From Beroe forskalii (lineage: Eukaryota; Ctenophora; Nuda; Beroida; Beroidae): a DNA stretch of 64,000 nucleotides. Below the pieces are notes generated by a model that was not told the origin of the DNA, did no database searches, and saw only the letters and a program-made list of their open reading frames with translations. Positions 1-13,439 of the stretch are shown piece after piece; the first letter of the stretch is position 1; every line of letters begins with the position of its first letter. A program made the translations under genes and the position numbers. The DNA lies in contig WFMF01000119.1 of NCBI GenBank assembly GCA_011033025.1, positions 62,001 to 126,000 on the forward strand. Reading direction: 5' to 3'.

Positions 1-916
1 AATTAGATATTTGGTTGACGCCATTGTTGATGAAATGAATCAAGGAAAATCCCATTCACTGCAAAAATTAGGGAGAATTCTCCCCTGTTTTTAACTTAGT
101 TTTGTATTAATTTTTATCCTGAATCTGTCTTGTAACAAGAACTAAATTGTATCTGCACTTTCTTCAACGAAATCTGATTAGAAATCGCCTAGCCCCGAAG
201 GGCATAATATACGAACAAAAGTTGCTTATATCCATTATGGGATTCAGAAATATTTCCTTGCGTTTGAAGAAGGTGTGTAGCCTCAGCAGTAGATGCATCA
301 TATCTAAATGATGTAGCGTTGCATCTTAAACGCTACATGTTTAAAATTTCAAAATATGAATGCTATTTTTAGAGAACATGATAGCAGTTAAACTGTGGAA
401 ACATTTGGACTGTCTAAATGCTAACTGACTGTGTACGATTTAAAGTGTATAAATAATATTGCTTTGTCCCATCACTTAAATGTATTGTAATGAAAGAATC
501 TTTATACTGCCATACAGAAATGCTGCTTAATATGATCTGTAATGTCGCAATGTTTCAATTGTAATGGGGGGGGGGGAGTAATAAAGTTTCAAACAAAATC
601 GGAGAAAACATTTGTATTGTGTATTTAAGTCAACATATATCACTTTAGTCATAAGTAATAGTTGTAAATAATATATACCTTCATTATAAGTTATACAATT
701 ACAGTATCACTGCCAACTGCTCATTGGTTTCAGGTATCATACTTTGATATCATATAATAATAACAAATATCCACATATCATCATAACGCATCATACGAGC
801 ATTTTCATAACTTTCAATATTTACAAATAGTAGAATATTCCATCTACCGGAATTTTCGCTCAATACTTTGAACCAGTTGAATGTTTCAAGTATTTTTATT
901 CGAATGCTGTTTTCAG
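1..916. other. Sequence upstream of first recognised exon
   Basis: I see no supported coding exon here. An 11-base G run lies at about 566-576, followed by a canonical AATAAA at 580-585, so the left part could be the 3' UTR of an upstream gene or of a short isoform. The right part runs into the intron in front of the first Kelch-like exon and is AT-rich. Confidence 0.5.
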
Positions 917-3900
917 GATACGATAGCCAGTTCGCTCAAATTCATCTCTCAAAACTTCGAGTCAGTGTTTGAGAAGGATGGGTTCAATGAGATACCACTA
1001 CAGAAGATCAAATCTATACTGTCATCGGACGAGCTGAATGTGAAATCAGAACTTGTAGCATTCAACGGTGAATATCTTTGTGCTTTTGACTTTGATAAGC
1101 ATACAATTGAATCCATTTGTACCCCTTGACTGTTTCCCATATCTCATATTTTATAAGTGTCCCTTTCCCGTATTGCAAGTTGTGTTACTCAAATCTCTCT
1201 TGTGATTAGTTATGTTTGGAATAATTTACCCCTTTATCTCAGGCATGTTACCTTGAATAAAACCCCCTTTATCTCAGGTATGTTACGTTGGATAAATCAC
1301 CCTAACCCCTTTATTTCAGGTGTGTAACGTTGAATTATCACCCCTTTATCTCAGGCATGTGACCTCGAATAAAATACCTCTTTATCTCAGGCATGTTACG
1401 TTGGATAAACACCCCTTAATCTCAGGCATGTTACGTTGGATAAACACCCCTTTATCTCAGGCATGTTACGTTGGATAGAATACCTCTTTATCCCAGGCAT
1501 GTTACGTTGGATAAAGCACGATTTAGCCACGAGATCGGAACACCTGGCAGACCTGTTGAAGTGTATCAGGTTACATCTGCTAACTGTAGAGGATCTAATC
1601 GAACAGATAGAGTGTGAACCATTGGTAATGACGAGCACGGAGTGTAACAGGATATTACATCATGTGAGTTGCTGAGGGAGGGAAGGGGCTTTAAGGGAGA
1701 GTTTAAGAGGGGAGGAGGGGACTTTGATAACAGTAAGTTGTAGAGGAGGGGCTTTAAGGGAGAGTATCCTGTATTAAAGGGGATGAAAGGACTTTCAAAT
1801 GGGGTTTCTGAGGGGAGTATCTTTTATCTCAAAAATTAAGAATTCCCCAAGTGATGCACCACGGTACAGCGAAGAAGATTCTATGAATACTTGAAAATGG
1901 TGGATTACATGGCTCACCAATCTCATGGGGCCCTCCGTTTCAATGCTGCTGCGTTTTCGGACATCTTTGCCTCCACAAATGCCTTTTGTTGGAACTTCAT
2001 GTAACTTTGAATGTGTTGAACTTAGATTACGTATGATAAGCCATAAGGCATCGTACCGTCCAAAATGCTTCCTTTCATGAAGTCCTAACGTCATGCTCCT
2101 TTTCTGAATGCGACATTGCCTTATCTGTTACCAAGATTGGTATTCGATTCCATGGAATTTGCCTTATTCGAGAGATTAGCAATACTAACGTCACATACAC
2201 TGTGCGATTCCACCCTGTAATTCACTCTCTAACCTCAACTCACTATGTACAGCTTAGGGCAGTGGCCGGCGGCGCCAGAAGGGGTACCGCAAATAACTGT
2301 CGATACGATTACCTCTTACTGACACAATTATTTGAACTTTACGGAAGGCGCGTACATGTTTGGATCAAATTTGTATGCGCTAACTTTTAATTAATGCGGC
2401 GCGCGCGCATTTTAATTAATTTTTCGTGTGCGCGCACGCACGGTTTTTATATTCATTCAGGGGGCATTGGCATGCATCCGTTATCGCCCTCTAAAGTCCG
2501 CTAAAGCCGGCTTAAGATATAACTGGATATTGAATTGTTTGACTGAGTATGACACCACCATTTCTCAGGTGAAGAACAACCATTTGATGCCCCACAAGCG
2601 ACAATTCGTGCTTCTGCACGGCATACCCACCAACTCTCCCGACAGACTGCCTCGCAAGAGAATCAGGTAGAGTAAATAATCACTGTGTTTTTGTGTAACA
2701 ATTCGATTTATATTCTCAACATTACACACCAGAAAACTTAAGTTCAGCGTATGTCTAATCAAGGCATCATTTAATGGTAAACGTTTTCAGGCCCCATGCT
2801 CTGTTTGTTTGTGGTGGTATTGACTCCAAACGGATATTCCTCAAAAGGTATTATTCTCAGTTTACCTTGATTTTCATTCTTTTTCAGTACTCAAAGTTCT
2901 TGTTGTTTATCTTAGTCTGTGATTTAAATTATCACATCAACAGAATACTCCCTATTTTCATCTCATTAATCTCAGACTTCCCCTTTTTTTTCTGCTGCTC
3001 AATGTTTCGTCTATTCAGTGTGGAGTGTTACGATGTTGAGCGACAGGAATGGTTCCCCTGTGCTGACATGCTCACTAAACGGGGCAGTCATGGAATTGCC
3101 CTGATGAACGGGAGGATATACGCCGTAGGTTAGAAAACGCAATAATTCCGCCAATTTGATGCACGCCGTTGGTAATAGAAGATGCAACAATTCTGCCAGC
3201 TTTAGGAATTAAGTATAGATACTATAAACACTGGATATGAATCTCAAAACACTATTACCGCATCAATGCTAAACTTAAAGCAACAATAATGGGTTCTTAA
3301 ATTTTGATACAATATATTGAATTTTGATTCTTGAACTTCAATACATTTTTGTCTTCAATCACAATTTCCGATCACGACCAGGTGGTCACGACGGTAACGA
3401 ATTCCTGGACACAGTTGAGATGTACGACCCGGTGGAAGACACCTGGTCCAGCATTCCCAAGATGACGCGAGCAAGGAACGGGGCGGGAGCTGCTGTCATT
3501 GGAAACTACCTCTACGCTATTGGTACGTGTGGAGTGGGAGTGGTTTTACAGCTGCTTTTGGGACCGGGATGGTTATTTTGGTTCTTTTAGTTATATGAAG
3601 AGCTGTATTTTGCTCCCTGTAATTTGACACAAACTTTGATGTAGCCTGTGTCAGCTGATAACCTATCATCTTCGTCTGCGACTCTACCAAGTACAATCTC
3701 ACGCCAAGGTGTAAGGTTGTACCCTACAATCTTACTGTACAATCTTACACCTTAATCTCACTCCTTAATCTCACGCCTTAATCTCACCACCCAGGAGGCC
3801 GAGACAAGCAGTCGAGACACAGAACTTGTGAGAGATTCTCCCACGCATCCGGTGTCTGGGAACAGATCTCCGACATGAACCACGGAAGAGCAGGTGCAGC

Positions 3901-5081
3901 AGTCGCCACCCTCAACAACAAGTTAGTACCTTCCCTCCCTCCCTCCCTCCCTCCCCCCTACCTCCCTCCCTCCCTCCCTCCCCTCCCTCCTCCCTCCCTC
4001 CCTCCCCCCTCCCCCAACCAAGTGCCCTGACTGAGCGGTTGATTCGGTACAAGTTGACACTACTACAATACTAGAACCATTGCCAGACTTTTGCATTTGA
4101 ATTTTGAGCGTGCAAAGAAATATTGTCAAACCGGATCATAGACATAATTAAACAATTAATAAATTACATGATCGAATTCATGAAGTCTACCAGCCAACCT
4201 GACCATCCCTTCTCAAGATCTACGCTGTGGGAGGACGGAGTAACGATAAGACCTACCTGCGTAGCATGGAGTACTACGACCCTGTCACCAACCAGTGGAA
4301 CATTCAGAAACCCATGGAGTCCTGTCGCTACTTCTTCAGGTGCTCTTTCACAGACAATTCACTAAAGCACTTATCTTTCATACCGACCTCGAAATAGCAA
4401 GTCTCTTTATACTATACTGCCACCCAAGTAAAAACTTCCTGTTCACACAACCTTATTTTAACCCAGTTAAAAACTTCCTGTTTGCACAACTCTTACCTAG
4501 TATCTACATTGTAAATTCCCAGCATGGCGGTGGTGAAGGAGATGATGTATGTTATCGGAGGTAACATCTACCACGAGAATGACGATGTGGAGCACAGACC
4601 GGTGCCTGTTGAGCTGTTCGACCCGCAGAAGGAGATGTGGGAGATGCTCGACATCAAGAGCGATGGTATCACCCTCAGGAGTGTCTGTGTTCTAGACGAC
4701 ACGGTGAGTGGGGGCGCCGAGGGATCTTCAAGATCATGGCCCGAGATAAGTCTTTGTGACCTTGAATAGCAGTGTTGAGTGCAGGTTATACTTCTTTGAC
4801 CTTTCCCATCACTCAGCATTACCTGTAGAGAAGATAGCAACCGTCCATAACTTCTATAATACTCTTTCATGCACACCAACTCCTATACCCCAGATAACAC
4901 ATCTCACTGCTTTCAGGTAATCCTGGCGGGTGGTATTAAGAACAGTGCCATGTTGAAGACTGTCCACTGCTTCAACACTAAAACCGACGAATTCACCGAC
5001 CTACCCTCCATGAAATCTGATCGGGGCGGCTGCGGTATGATCGCCTTCACGCCATCTGACATAGCAGGATGTGACACTTGA
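917..5081 (+). CDS. Kelch-like protein, 3' part (BACK domain plus Kelch repeats)
   Basis: Ten exons that join in frame: 917-1067, 1497-1663, 2569-2666, 2791-2847, 3019-3128, 3382-3522, 3795-3925, 4218-4339, 4523-4703 and 4917-5081 (TGA). The first two encode a BACK domain (NFESVF, IPLQKIKSILSSDELNV, then a helical stretch ending CNRILHH); the third gives the usual post-BACK segment (NNHLMPHKR). The rest encode Kelch blades: diglycines (VCGGIDS, GGHDGNEFLDTVEMYDP, YAVGGRSND, YVIGGNIY, ILAGGIKNS) each followed by spaced Y/W residues. In this family BTB-BACK-Kelch proteins are usually substrate adaptors for CUL3 ubiquitin ligases. The BTB exons must lie left of the window. For the exon ending at 3925 the donor GTACCT, not the nearer GTTAGT, keeps frame and gives NNKLIYAVGG. 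I cannot assign a KLHL number. Confidence 0.88.
1228..1510 (+). repeat. Tandem repeat built from the Kelch exon-2 splice acceptor
   Basis: About eight copies of a 35-40 bp unit. Each copy holds a pyrimidine-rich stretch, TCTCAG or a close variant, then GCATGTTACGTTGGATA. The last copy is the true 3' splice site and start of the Kelch exon at 1497. Intact AGs sit before 1426, 1461 and 1497. Using the 1461 copy would insert 36 bases in frame, with no stop; the 1426 copy is out of frame. Confidence 0.85.
1664..2568 (+). other. Intron of the Kelch-like gene
   Basis: There is no coding signal. The left part is purine-rich and repeats GGGGCTTTAAGGGAGAGT twice (about 1685-1770). A GCGC-rich AT/GC mixed segment lies at about 2390-2450. 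The intron ends at TTTCTCAG before exon 2569. Confidence 0.6.
3930..4015. repeat. CCCT pyrimidine microsatellite
   Basis: A run of CCCT and CCCCT units starts a few bases inside the intron that follows the Kelch exon ending at 3925. It has no coding value; the antisense ORF of GGREGG units across it is a repeat artefact. Confidence 0.9.
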
Positions 5082-7806
5082 GACTGAGTTGTGACACGCA
5101 TTAAGTGTCTTGTAAATCGCTGTAACATGTCTGTTATCACTTGAGACTAAAGACATGTTCATCAGTAACGCTGCGATAGTGAGATGATGCGAGATAAATG
5201 CTGGGACAGTAAATTGAAATTTCAAAATTTGCAATATTCAATATTTCCTCGTATTATTCTATACATGCTGTTGCCTGTTATTTGAAATTAAAGAAGAAGC
5301 TAAGCCCAGTCACATAGCCAGAAACTTGCGTGAAATATTTATGTCCGGATTATTAATTCGAGTTGCTTTGTGCTGCTGAAGCCTGAATTTTTATTCATGT
5401 TTACAATTCAAGTGAACATGACCTTGTTATAGTTACATTAACATACAATTACATATGAAATATATCATTAATATCATACGATGTGGAGATTTATTATTAT
5501 TTGATTGATAACTTGCAACTAAATGGTATTGGTGATTGTTCCCATATTCAGATGGAATATACAGAAATTTTATTCGGATTTGCCAATTGAGTTGTGTTTG
5601 GTTTCTCATGTCATACTGTCCCACTCTCAGGACTCAGGCTTGTCAATATTCACCAATTGGCATGGGCAATTACCATGGTCATTGGTCGAATAGTTAATCA
5701 CTGACTCAATTCTTGGGCTAACTGTGTCCCATATAAGTAACTATAACTGTGATATATAAAATTTAATTGTTTGAATTGCGCTCGTGTGCGCTTTTCGAAG
5801 AAAAGAGACCTAGACGCGGCAGACGCGCGCAGCATAAGTCATAGGTGATACGAATATTCCCCTAACCAGGGGTGTCGCGAAACGACACCCCTATTTCTGA
5901 CCAAGCTTTCTTGAGTACGTGCGCCGCAAATTAACAAAACAGATCGGAAAACTAGATTTTGAGAAAATACGCGTATTCATTGAAAATTCTCATTGTAGTT
6001 GTGCAGACATGGAAATTTCTATTCTGATTGATACAGATGATTTACAAATTGAAAACTACGCTCTGCATTACCAAAGTAATGAAATAAAAAATTCTACAGT
6101 TGCACAGCTCACAGCAGTGGCTCCGTATAAATCATATCGATAAAAACTAAAAGCTTCATGATTTTGAGACGATGATAGCAATTTAATTTGCAGGTTCTTA
6201 GCTGTCTCATATACTCACAAGAAGCTAGAACAGGCTCTGAGATTCAAGACAAATGAAATACAAAACATAACGCCCGTATGGATGTATTTCAAATTACCCA
6301 GAGACTGAACAGCTAAAGCAATCATTTGAGATACAAGAGGTAACAATTTACAAAAAGTCATCAGAACACAGAACCTTTTGCCATCGCATATATAAAGTCA
6401 AATTACTCTTGATAATCCCGACCATGGCCCATCAAGCCTAATAGATTAGTAGTAACGGTGATTCATTGCTATTATTTGACTGCATAATCACTTGATGAGA
6501 AGATATGCCATTAAATGCAAAATTCTTGGCGGTTGTTTGAATGGACTTAATGCCATGATTACCTATGGAATATGATAAGAAGTGGATGGTGGCCGTGGAG
6601 TTTCGGTGGGATGGAGTTTTAAGGCTCCAAAGGGGAAGTTGCGATGAGACTCTATGGAGGACACTGGACAGTCAGTGCCAACGAGATATTGAACAAGGCA
6701 AGTGTGTTGAGGTTCCACAGAGGATGGGGTGCCTGCTTGTCCGATTGTATCAAGTCTCAATGAAGCACCGAGTGGGTGTGGCCTGGTTTCGATCCTGCGT
6801 CTCTGGAGTACTGCCAGATTTGATGCACAAGGTAGTGGAATTAGTCTATCATAAGCTGCTCGGCGCCCTCCATACAAGTAAATATTCCAATATTTTCTGT
6901 GACCAGTGGGGCAAATCTACGGGAGTCACAAACTGCTGCAGCTTGTTACCGATGGATTATTGCTCAATGAAATCGATCAATCTAAAATGGTTTGAAATGT
7001 TAAACCATTGTGTGCTTTGCTAAAGTAAATTGCAAAGCGCGATCCAGCTCAAGCCCAAAATAGATCATCGAAAGAAAATGGATCACATTCTGAACCTGCC
7101 GTCTGTCCGAACTCCGACTGAAACAGGATCACTCTTCTTTCCACAGGATCAACACAATCATCTGAGAAGAACTTATATCAATATTATTCAAACAGCTGCA
7201 GCTTAACAGAGCAACAGGAAATAACTTATCATAATAAAATACTAAAATAATTATAATTTCAGTATTCAACTGATTTTTAGAACATAGTAGCGAGCATGAC
7301 ATATATAATACCTTATGACTCTTGTCCACATTCTACATAGCACAATTTTAGGGAAAAGCAAATACCCAGATTGATTTCAAATTCAAGTTCGATTCTGTGT
7401 TTTATGACGTTATAGGTATTGACGTTCCGAAAATTGAATTGGGGTATAACTTCTAGATTTTCTTGGCAGTAGGTTTTTACTTTTACTCTCTTGAGAAAAA
7501 TTTGCCATTGCTGATTTCATCGAATCAAGTTTAAGATTTATCACTTCCAGCCTGCACTTTATATTTGGACGCTCATTTCTTCTCGTGGGATTTAGGTCGA
7601 AAAGTTTTAGACATAATGATACCCCTGCTAACACTAGCTGGGACAGTAGGCATGCCAGCTCTAAAAGTCTAAAATCAGATCTCAGGGAGATGAGATTTTA
7701 TATTCAACTTGACTCTTACTGAGCCATGTCATCGGAATAGCTGTACTATCCTGATAACAGGGGAGCCTCAGCCCTCATCTACCTGAGAATCACAAGTACT
7801 ATGAAT
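5082..7806. other. Intergenic region
   Basis: No gene is supported. A perfect short hairpin (AGGGGTGTCG, 5-base loop, CGACACCCCT) lies at about 5869-5893. Open frames on both strands at 6563-7023 match no family I know and overlap each other, so I do not call them. Confidence 0.5.
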
Positions 7807-8017
7807 GGGGAACGGACATTTCATCTCACGACACTTCATCTCATGACACTTAATCTCGCAATATGTCAACTCTACGCAAAGGTTAGGGTCTGGGTTAGGG
7901 TTTGGTTATGGGTTAGAGTCAGTGTTCCGGTTACGGTCAGGGTTATGGTTAGGGTCAGGACAGGGAGATGAAGTGTCCTGAGATGAAATGTCGTGGGATG
8001 AAATGTCGTTCACCCCC
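7807..8017. mobile_element. MITE-like inverted-repeat element with degenerate GGGTTA core
   Basis: The ends are inverted copies: GGACATTTCATCTCACGACA near 7813 and its complement (GATGAAATGTCGTGGGATGA) near 7985. The centre holds a run of imperfect GGTTAGG units (about 7880-7965). The core resembles telomere repeats, but inside an inverted-repeat element it is more simply element-internal. It carries no ORF. Adjoining 8018-8080 is another small palindrome around ACCCTATTGACGAGGTAGGGT. Confidence 0.6.
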
Positions 8018-8188
8018 TTTTTACTACCCTTTTTAACTACCCTATTGACGAGGTAGGGTAGTAAAAAGTGTGGTAAAAAGGGAGTTTAAAAGAGAATTAA
8101 CCCCGGAATCATGATTTAAGACTCTATTATTAGATTTGCAGTAGTGTAAACACTCGAAATGAATAACAAACCAATAGTACTTGCCAAC

Positions 8189-8500
8189 ACTTTTCTCATT
8201 TTACACACTTACACACTCTTTTTACACACTTACACACAACCGCTTACACACTTACACAATCGCACTAAAATTTTTTACACACTTACACACTCTTTTTACA
8301 CACTTACACACAACCCCTTACACACTTACACACTCGCGGTAAATTTTTTTACACACTTACACACTCTTTTTACACACTTACACACAACCCCTTACACACT
8401 CGCACTAAAATGTTTTACACACTTACACACTTTTTTACACACTTACACACTCGCTCTCACACACTTACACACTCGTTCTTACACACTTACAAGTAGCCCT
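8189..8500. repeat. CACACTTACA minisatellite
   Basis: Repeats of ACACACTTACACACTC separated by TTTTT or AACCCC spacers make an array of about 300 bp. The 126-residue open frame through it (THLHTL units) is a by-product of the repeat, not a gene. Confidence 0.9.
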
Positions 8501-11500
8501 CTAACAAACAGATTTCCTGATGTAAAAAAACTGCCTTAGGTTTGCATCACAACCCTTTTTACTACCCTATAGACGAGGTTCCATTGACTGATGAGCACAC
8601 ATACGTGTTACACATGATTCAATCTGAGTCTTTGCTATTTCAAAAAATTGCTGCCATTTAGAACTTTAGAATGTGAAAACGAGTTTTTGTTACCTGTGCA
8701 ATGTTCTCAGTCAATACAAGCATTTGGAATATCATTACTTCATTACAAGTTATGAAGCGATTCAAAATGGTGAGGCTTGTGAAACAAAACTTTAAAATTT
8801 TACTCATGTTTGAAACGGAGGCGTTTATGAAATCACGAATTCAGGGAGAGAGGTCCGGAGAGGTTTGGTGTAAGCGTCAGATCTGCAGATAACTTCTCTA
8901 TTTCTATTCTCTAGTGTAACGAATGAAAAGGATGCTCCACTGTCACTTCTGAAGTTCGGAGCTCGTCTGCAATGACAAAAATTGAATCAAACTACGAGAT
9001 TACAGTATGCAGTTTGGGTAATAGATATCATGTCACAAATTAAACTATTATATCAGTATCATGGTTTGGTCAATTCAATAAGAAAAATCAAATTTTCAAC
9101 TTTAAAATGTTAGGTGTATTACCTACATGGTCAGTCGCATAAAAGTTTCGCATCAGTTGTTAAACAATCGTTCAAACCCATTATACCGATCCTTAATATA
9201 AATTAAATTGACACGTGAATAATGGTTGTTTGTGCGGGCGCACACCATTAATTTGAGCTTGCCAAGAAAATATCAAGAGAAACGAAATACGCAAAATGGA
9301 GAAAAGATGCATCGTTGCTATGGAAACCAGTCTTTGTGCACGTGCAGATTATGATCAGTTCTATGCGAGTACTTTCTATTACGCTACTACTGTTAAATTA
9401 AGTGTTTTGAATTGAATTGTGTAGTTTTTAAAATTTGGCGTTACATTTCCTTTAAATTCAAGATCTTAAGATGGACATAAAACTTGAATAACGGAGGATA
9501 TTCCAGATGGATTGTTTTCATAAAAACTGTGGCAGAGGTCGGTCGATAATCAGTAATCACTGCTGAGTCGGTGACAACTGTAGAAACTAAAGTTTTGGAA
9601 TTGACTGCTATTTGCTTTACAAAAGTGTACAATTCAATCGAGTCTTAAAAATGTGTAGCATATTTCTAAAATAGATACAACTTACAAATATTTGGTAAGA
9701 AGTTCACATTTTAAATGCATTTTTTGTCCTCATGACTAAATTTGATTTCGAAAATTCATAATCAATTCCAAGAACAACCAAAAATACAGTTTCACCGTCA
9801 AAAATTCTTAATTCTTACAAGTAGATAAAACAATCATTGAAAGAAGGCTCGTTTGGAATTAAATTTTTCATGGAAAAAATAGCATTTCAATTTTCGAAAA
9901 ATTATTATTAAATGTAAGAGCGACCAAAAATAACATTTCTACCAACAATTTTAAACGATATTTCTGCCAATAATTTTTACGAATGTTTATAAATTTTTGG
10001 CTATAAAACTGTATTTGTTGCTCGGCAAAACCTTCAAATAGACTATCAATAATCGATGACTTGTATAATGTACTTACTTTGTACTTTGTTGAGTTTCGTA
10101 CATTCCTCTATCAGGCCATCGCAGCTGCGCACCACCCCGACAGCAAAGGAGCTGTCTTGTAGCCATTCCATTCTAGAATTGAGTTCCCGTTTCTTGTACT
10201 GTATCCGGGAACTGGGGGTTCATCAGGGAAGGAAATGACGAACGCTGTAGCAAAACTTTCATGAATGGAATGATATAAGAAGGGAATCTGTCGGTAATTC
10301 ATGAAAATAATCAATGAAAAGAATTTTTGTTGCAAGTGGCACAGAGTTGAATACTTTGACGTTAAGTATCAAACTTAAGTCGGTGTGTAGCAGTCATTAC
10401 AAATACAGTTTATGGTGCAAGATCTAAGAACCCTGATGTTCTCAGCACAATTTTGTCCTTCCCGAAATTGTATGAAATTATTTTAAAATTATTGAGCTTA
10501 ACAATAAACAAAAGTATATTGACCCATCACCCCCTTCAATAATGCCATTTAAAACAACTCACGTACCATTTATTGTCAACAGAGAATTGACTGAACAGAA
10601 GCGAGGACGAATAAGAAAACAAAAGAAGCTGACGTAGGATTCCATCAAGGTAACATTGTCAATTGAGTCGTACTATTCTTCAAGTCACCTGAAAATGGCC
10701 TATTATCTGAACACATCATTTTTATCAATACCTCATAATCTCATCAAAAAATACCTTGTAAATCATAGTGACACATCAACTTGACTATAATTGCACAGCT
10801 GTGCCACCAAAACATTGGAATCAATAAATGCTTAGACAGAGCACCAACACTACATAAAAATGATAAATAATTTCAACATTTTAAAGTTTTCATCGCAAAG
10901 TGCTATAGCCTCAATGTAGTTCCAATAATACAATGGATCATTATTGATGATCATTATCTTATCATTGTACTATTATTATATTATTAAAATACTCTGCATT
11001 TTTTAATTTTCTGGTTAGAGTACGAACAAATGAACGAAGAATATTTCCGAAAAGAAGTTACACGTTTTTATAATTTGTTTTTGTTGTCTCACAAACTTTT
11101 TGTAAACAAATATTTGATTTGATTGAAAAGAACTTTTATTGCTTCAATCTAATCGACATGATTAATCATTTTTATAACATCCAACCCCATAAGCACATAA
11201 CGCATAATTTTAATGGATTAAAGATAACAAAGTACATAACACTCACGTTATAATATATTGGTAATATCGTCAATCCAATGCTCTGCTGTTTCCTGCGTGA
11301 AATCCAGGAAGTCGTCAGTAATCCATGGGCCCATGCCTCAAATGATATGTTTAAAAGTTGAAATATGCCTTAGAATTCAGAATAAAATCAATTTTTCAAA
11401 ATCGTTAACTTATATCTGCAATGTACAAAATAGATAAGTAGTAAATAAGAAATAACTGGGCTTAATAAGAAATATTTAACAATCCTGCTATCTTCATATT

Positions 11501-12823
11501 TACATAATTATAATCCAGAAGGAAGTGGACCATGAAATCGACAATCAATTGGCATCAGGAAACGAGACGATATATATGCAACGAATGGTAGGCAAAGTGT
11601 CAGATATTATTGGAAATATCGCCAATCGGCAATTTGTATCGCCATTGTCATCAATAGCGACAATAAACATTGATTGACATTCATTGGCGACACTCACTGT
11701 CTACAATATAAATCATGATCTCCTAGTGCCCTTGAAGATCGCCAAACACCCATAGTAGGTAATGGTGATTGACTATCACAAATTTCGACGATGATCAACT
11801 ACATTCACTGTCGCCACTGTCCGCAATGAATACGTGAATTTCCATAATCAGCGATGGATTTGCTGCATATCACAGTCGACTATGAACCCTAATCCAAACT
11901 CTAACCCTCACCACACCATTACCAAAACCTGTGCTATGGCTCAAAGAGGTTGAAATATAAACGTTATAACTCATGAACGATAGTGTTATCATCTGAAACT
12001 TTCGAAAATCATGTGATTATCATCCACAGCTACATTGGCTGGCTACAAGTGAGGTTTGGTTAGGGTATGGATTATTCATTAGGATTCATTGGCGACTGTG
12101 GCGATACATTTGGGCAGATATTAAAAGAGCAGAATTATTAGTAGTATTATAGAAGAGGTAATATTATGGAGATAAGTAAAATCTGGAATCAGATGGTCCC
12201 AAGGGGCACTATGAAGGAAATCGCCACAGTGACCTACAAGAGTACAAGGAATGCCCCATACCTACTGTGCTCCACTATGACTGGACGAATCTATGACCAA
12301 AACCTGACACATTTGCAACTAAAAATTCAAGTTAAGTCAGGTATACAAGAAACACAATGAAATTTCAGCAAAACAAACTTACATTGAAACTGACCAAATT
12401 AGTACAGAAACCAGAATCGTACTACTGTATCGAGGCATTATTACTGCATTTAGGCAAGAGCCTGCCAAGTCTAATATTTTTAAATCCCCAAATCTTTACA
12501 CAAATTTGTGCTGATCGTTCGATTGACATATAGGGCTCAATAGCGACATGATGCAAATTTGTATGCTTTCGATAAAAATCTATTTAGAAAGTTGCCACGT
12601 GAATAGGAAATCCATGCATCTTTTCGAGTCCTCCGGTAAGTGAATGATCTGCACACATATAGATGCATTTGGCTCTTTTAGACCCCTTATTAGAATGTTA
12701 AATTCTTTGTTGTTTTTAAGGGCGCTCCTCCATTCCCCCTTAATGGAATGAAATCAATGGAATGGTCATAGTCTGGAGTTAAAAGTGGACAACAGTTTGT
12801 AAAATAGACACATCGGTAAAAGG
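8501..12823. other. Intergenic region
   Basis: AT-rich, with no supported gene. An ACCCTATAGACGAGGTTCC stretch near 8563 repeats part of the palindrome at 8018-8080. An AT-rich inverted repeat lies near 10930-10980, and ATTGGCGA motifs recur between 11580 and 12110, which may mark an old element. Confidence 0.5.
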
Positions 12824-13439
12824 GTCACAAGAGTTTTGAATTTTGTCCAATGGATGCATTGGATCCATCATGTCCAATGGACGTCCATTGGACATCCATT
12901 ATGAACATTATGTAAAATGGATCCAATAGATCCATTGGGTCCATCTTTTGATGATCAATGGACATGTTCAATGGATCAATCTGAGTGGATCGAATGGACA
13001 CAATCACCAAACATGGTTTGGTAGATGGGCATCAGTCTGGTATTTTTGTTCAATGGATCCATTTCGTCCATTGGATCCATTGTGTCCATTGAACACCATT
13101 GGACGTGTCCATTGGATCCATTGCACATTGTGCCCATTGGATCCAAAGTATTCAAGGACATGTCCAATAGTGTTCAATGGACACAATGAATCCATTGGAC
13201 ACAATGGATCCATTGAACAAAAATACCAGACTGATGCCCATGTACCAAACCATGTTTGGTGATTGTGTCCATTCGATCATTGAACATGTCCATTGAACAT
13301 CAAAAATGGATCCCCTAAGTCCATAGGATCCTTTGAAAACCATTGATAAATTTTACCGATGGACATCATGTCCAATGGACATCCTTTGGACATGATGGAT
13401 CCAATGGATCCATTGTACAAAATTCGCAACTCTTGTGAC
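12824..13439. mobile_element. 616-bp foldback (hairpin) element
   Basis: The two halves are inverted copies centred near 13130. The termini are GTCACAAGAG on the left and its complement CTCTTGTGAC on the right. Internal blocks also pair, for example CACCAAACATGGTTTGGTAG (13010) against the stretch ending near 13262, and ATCAGTCTGGTATTTTTGTT against 13214-13240. The interior is dense in ATGGATCCAATGGACA motifs. It is probably a non-autonomous foldback transposon. I see no clear target-site duplication, and all ORFs in it are short palindromic by-products. Confidence 0.75.

Noticed and set aside
6563-7023. Opposed ORFs of 104 and 152 codons
   Set aside because: They overlap each other on opposite strands, show no splice context or family motif, and are the length expected by chance in a locally GC-richer patch.
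7870-7965. Telomere-like GGTTAGG run
   Set aside because: Imperfect, short, and enclosed by inverted repeats of a MITE; not an internal telomere by itself.
8159-8539. 126-codon ORF of THLHTL repeats
   Set aside because: CACTTACA minisatellite read as protein.
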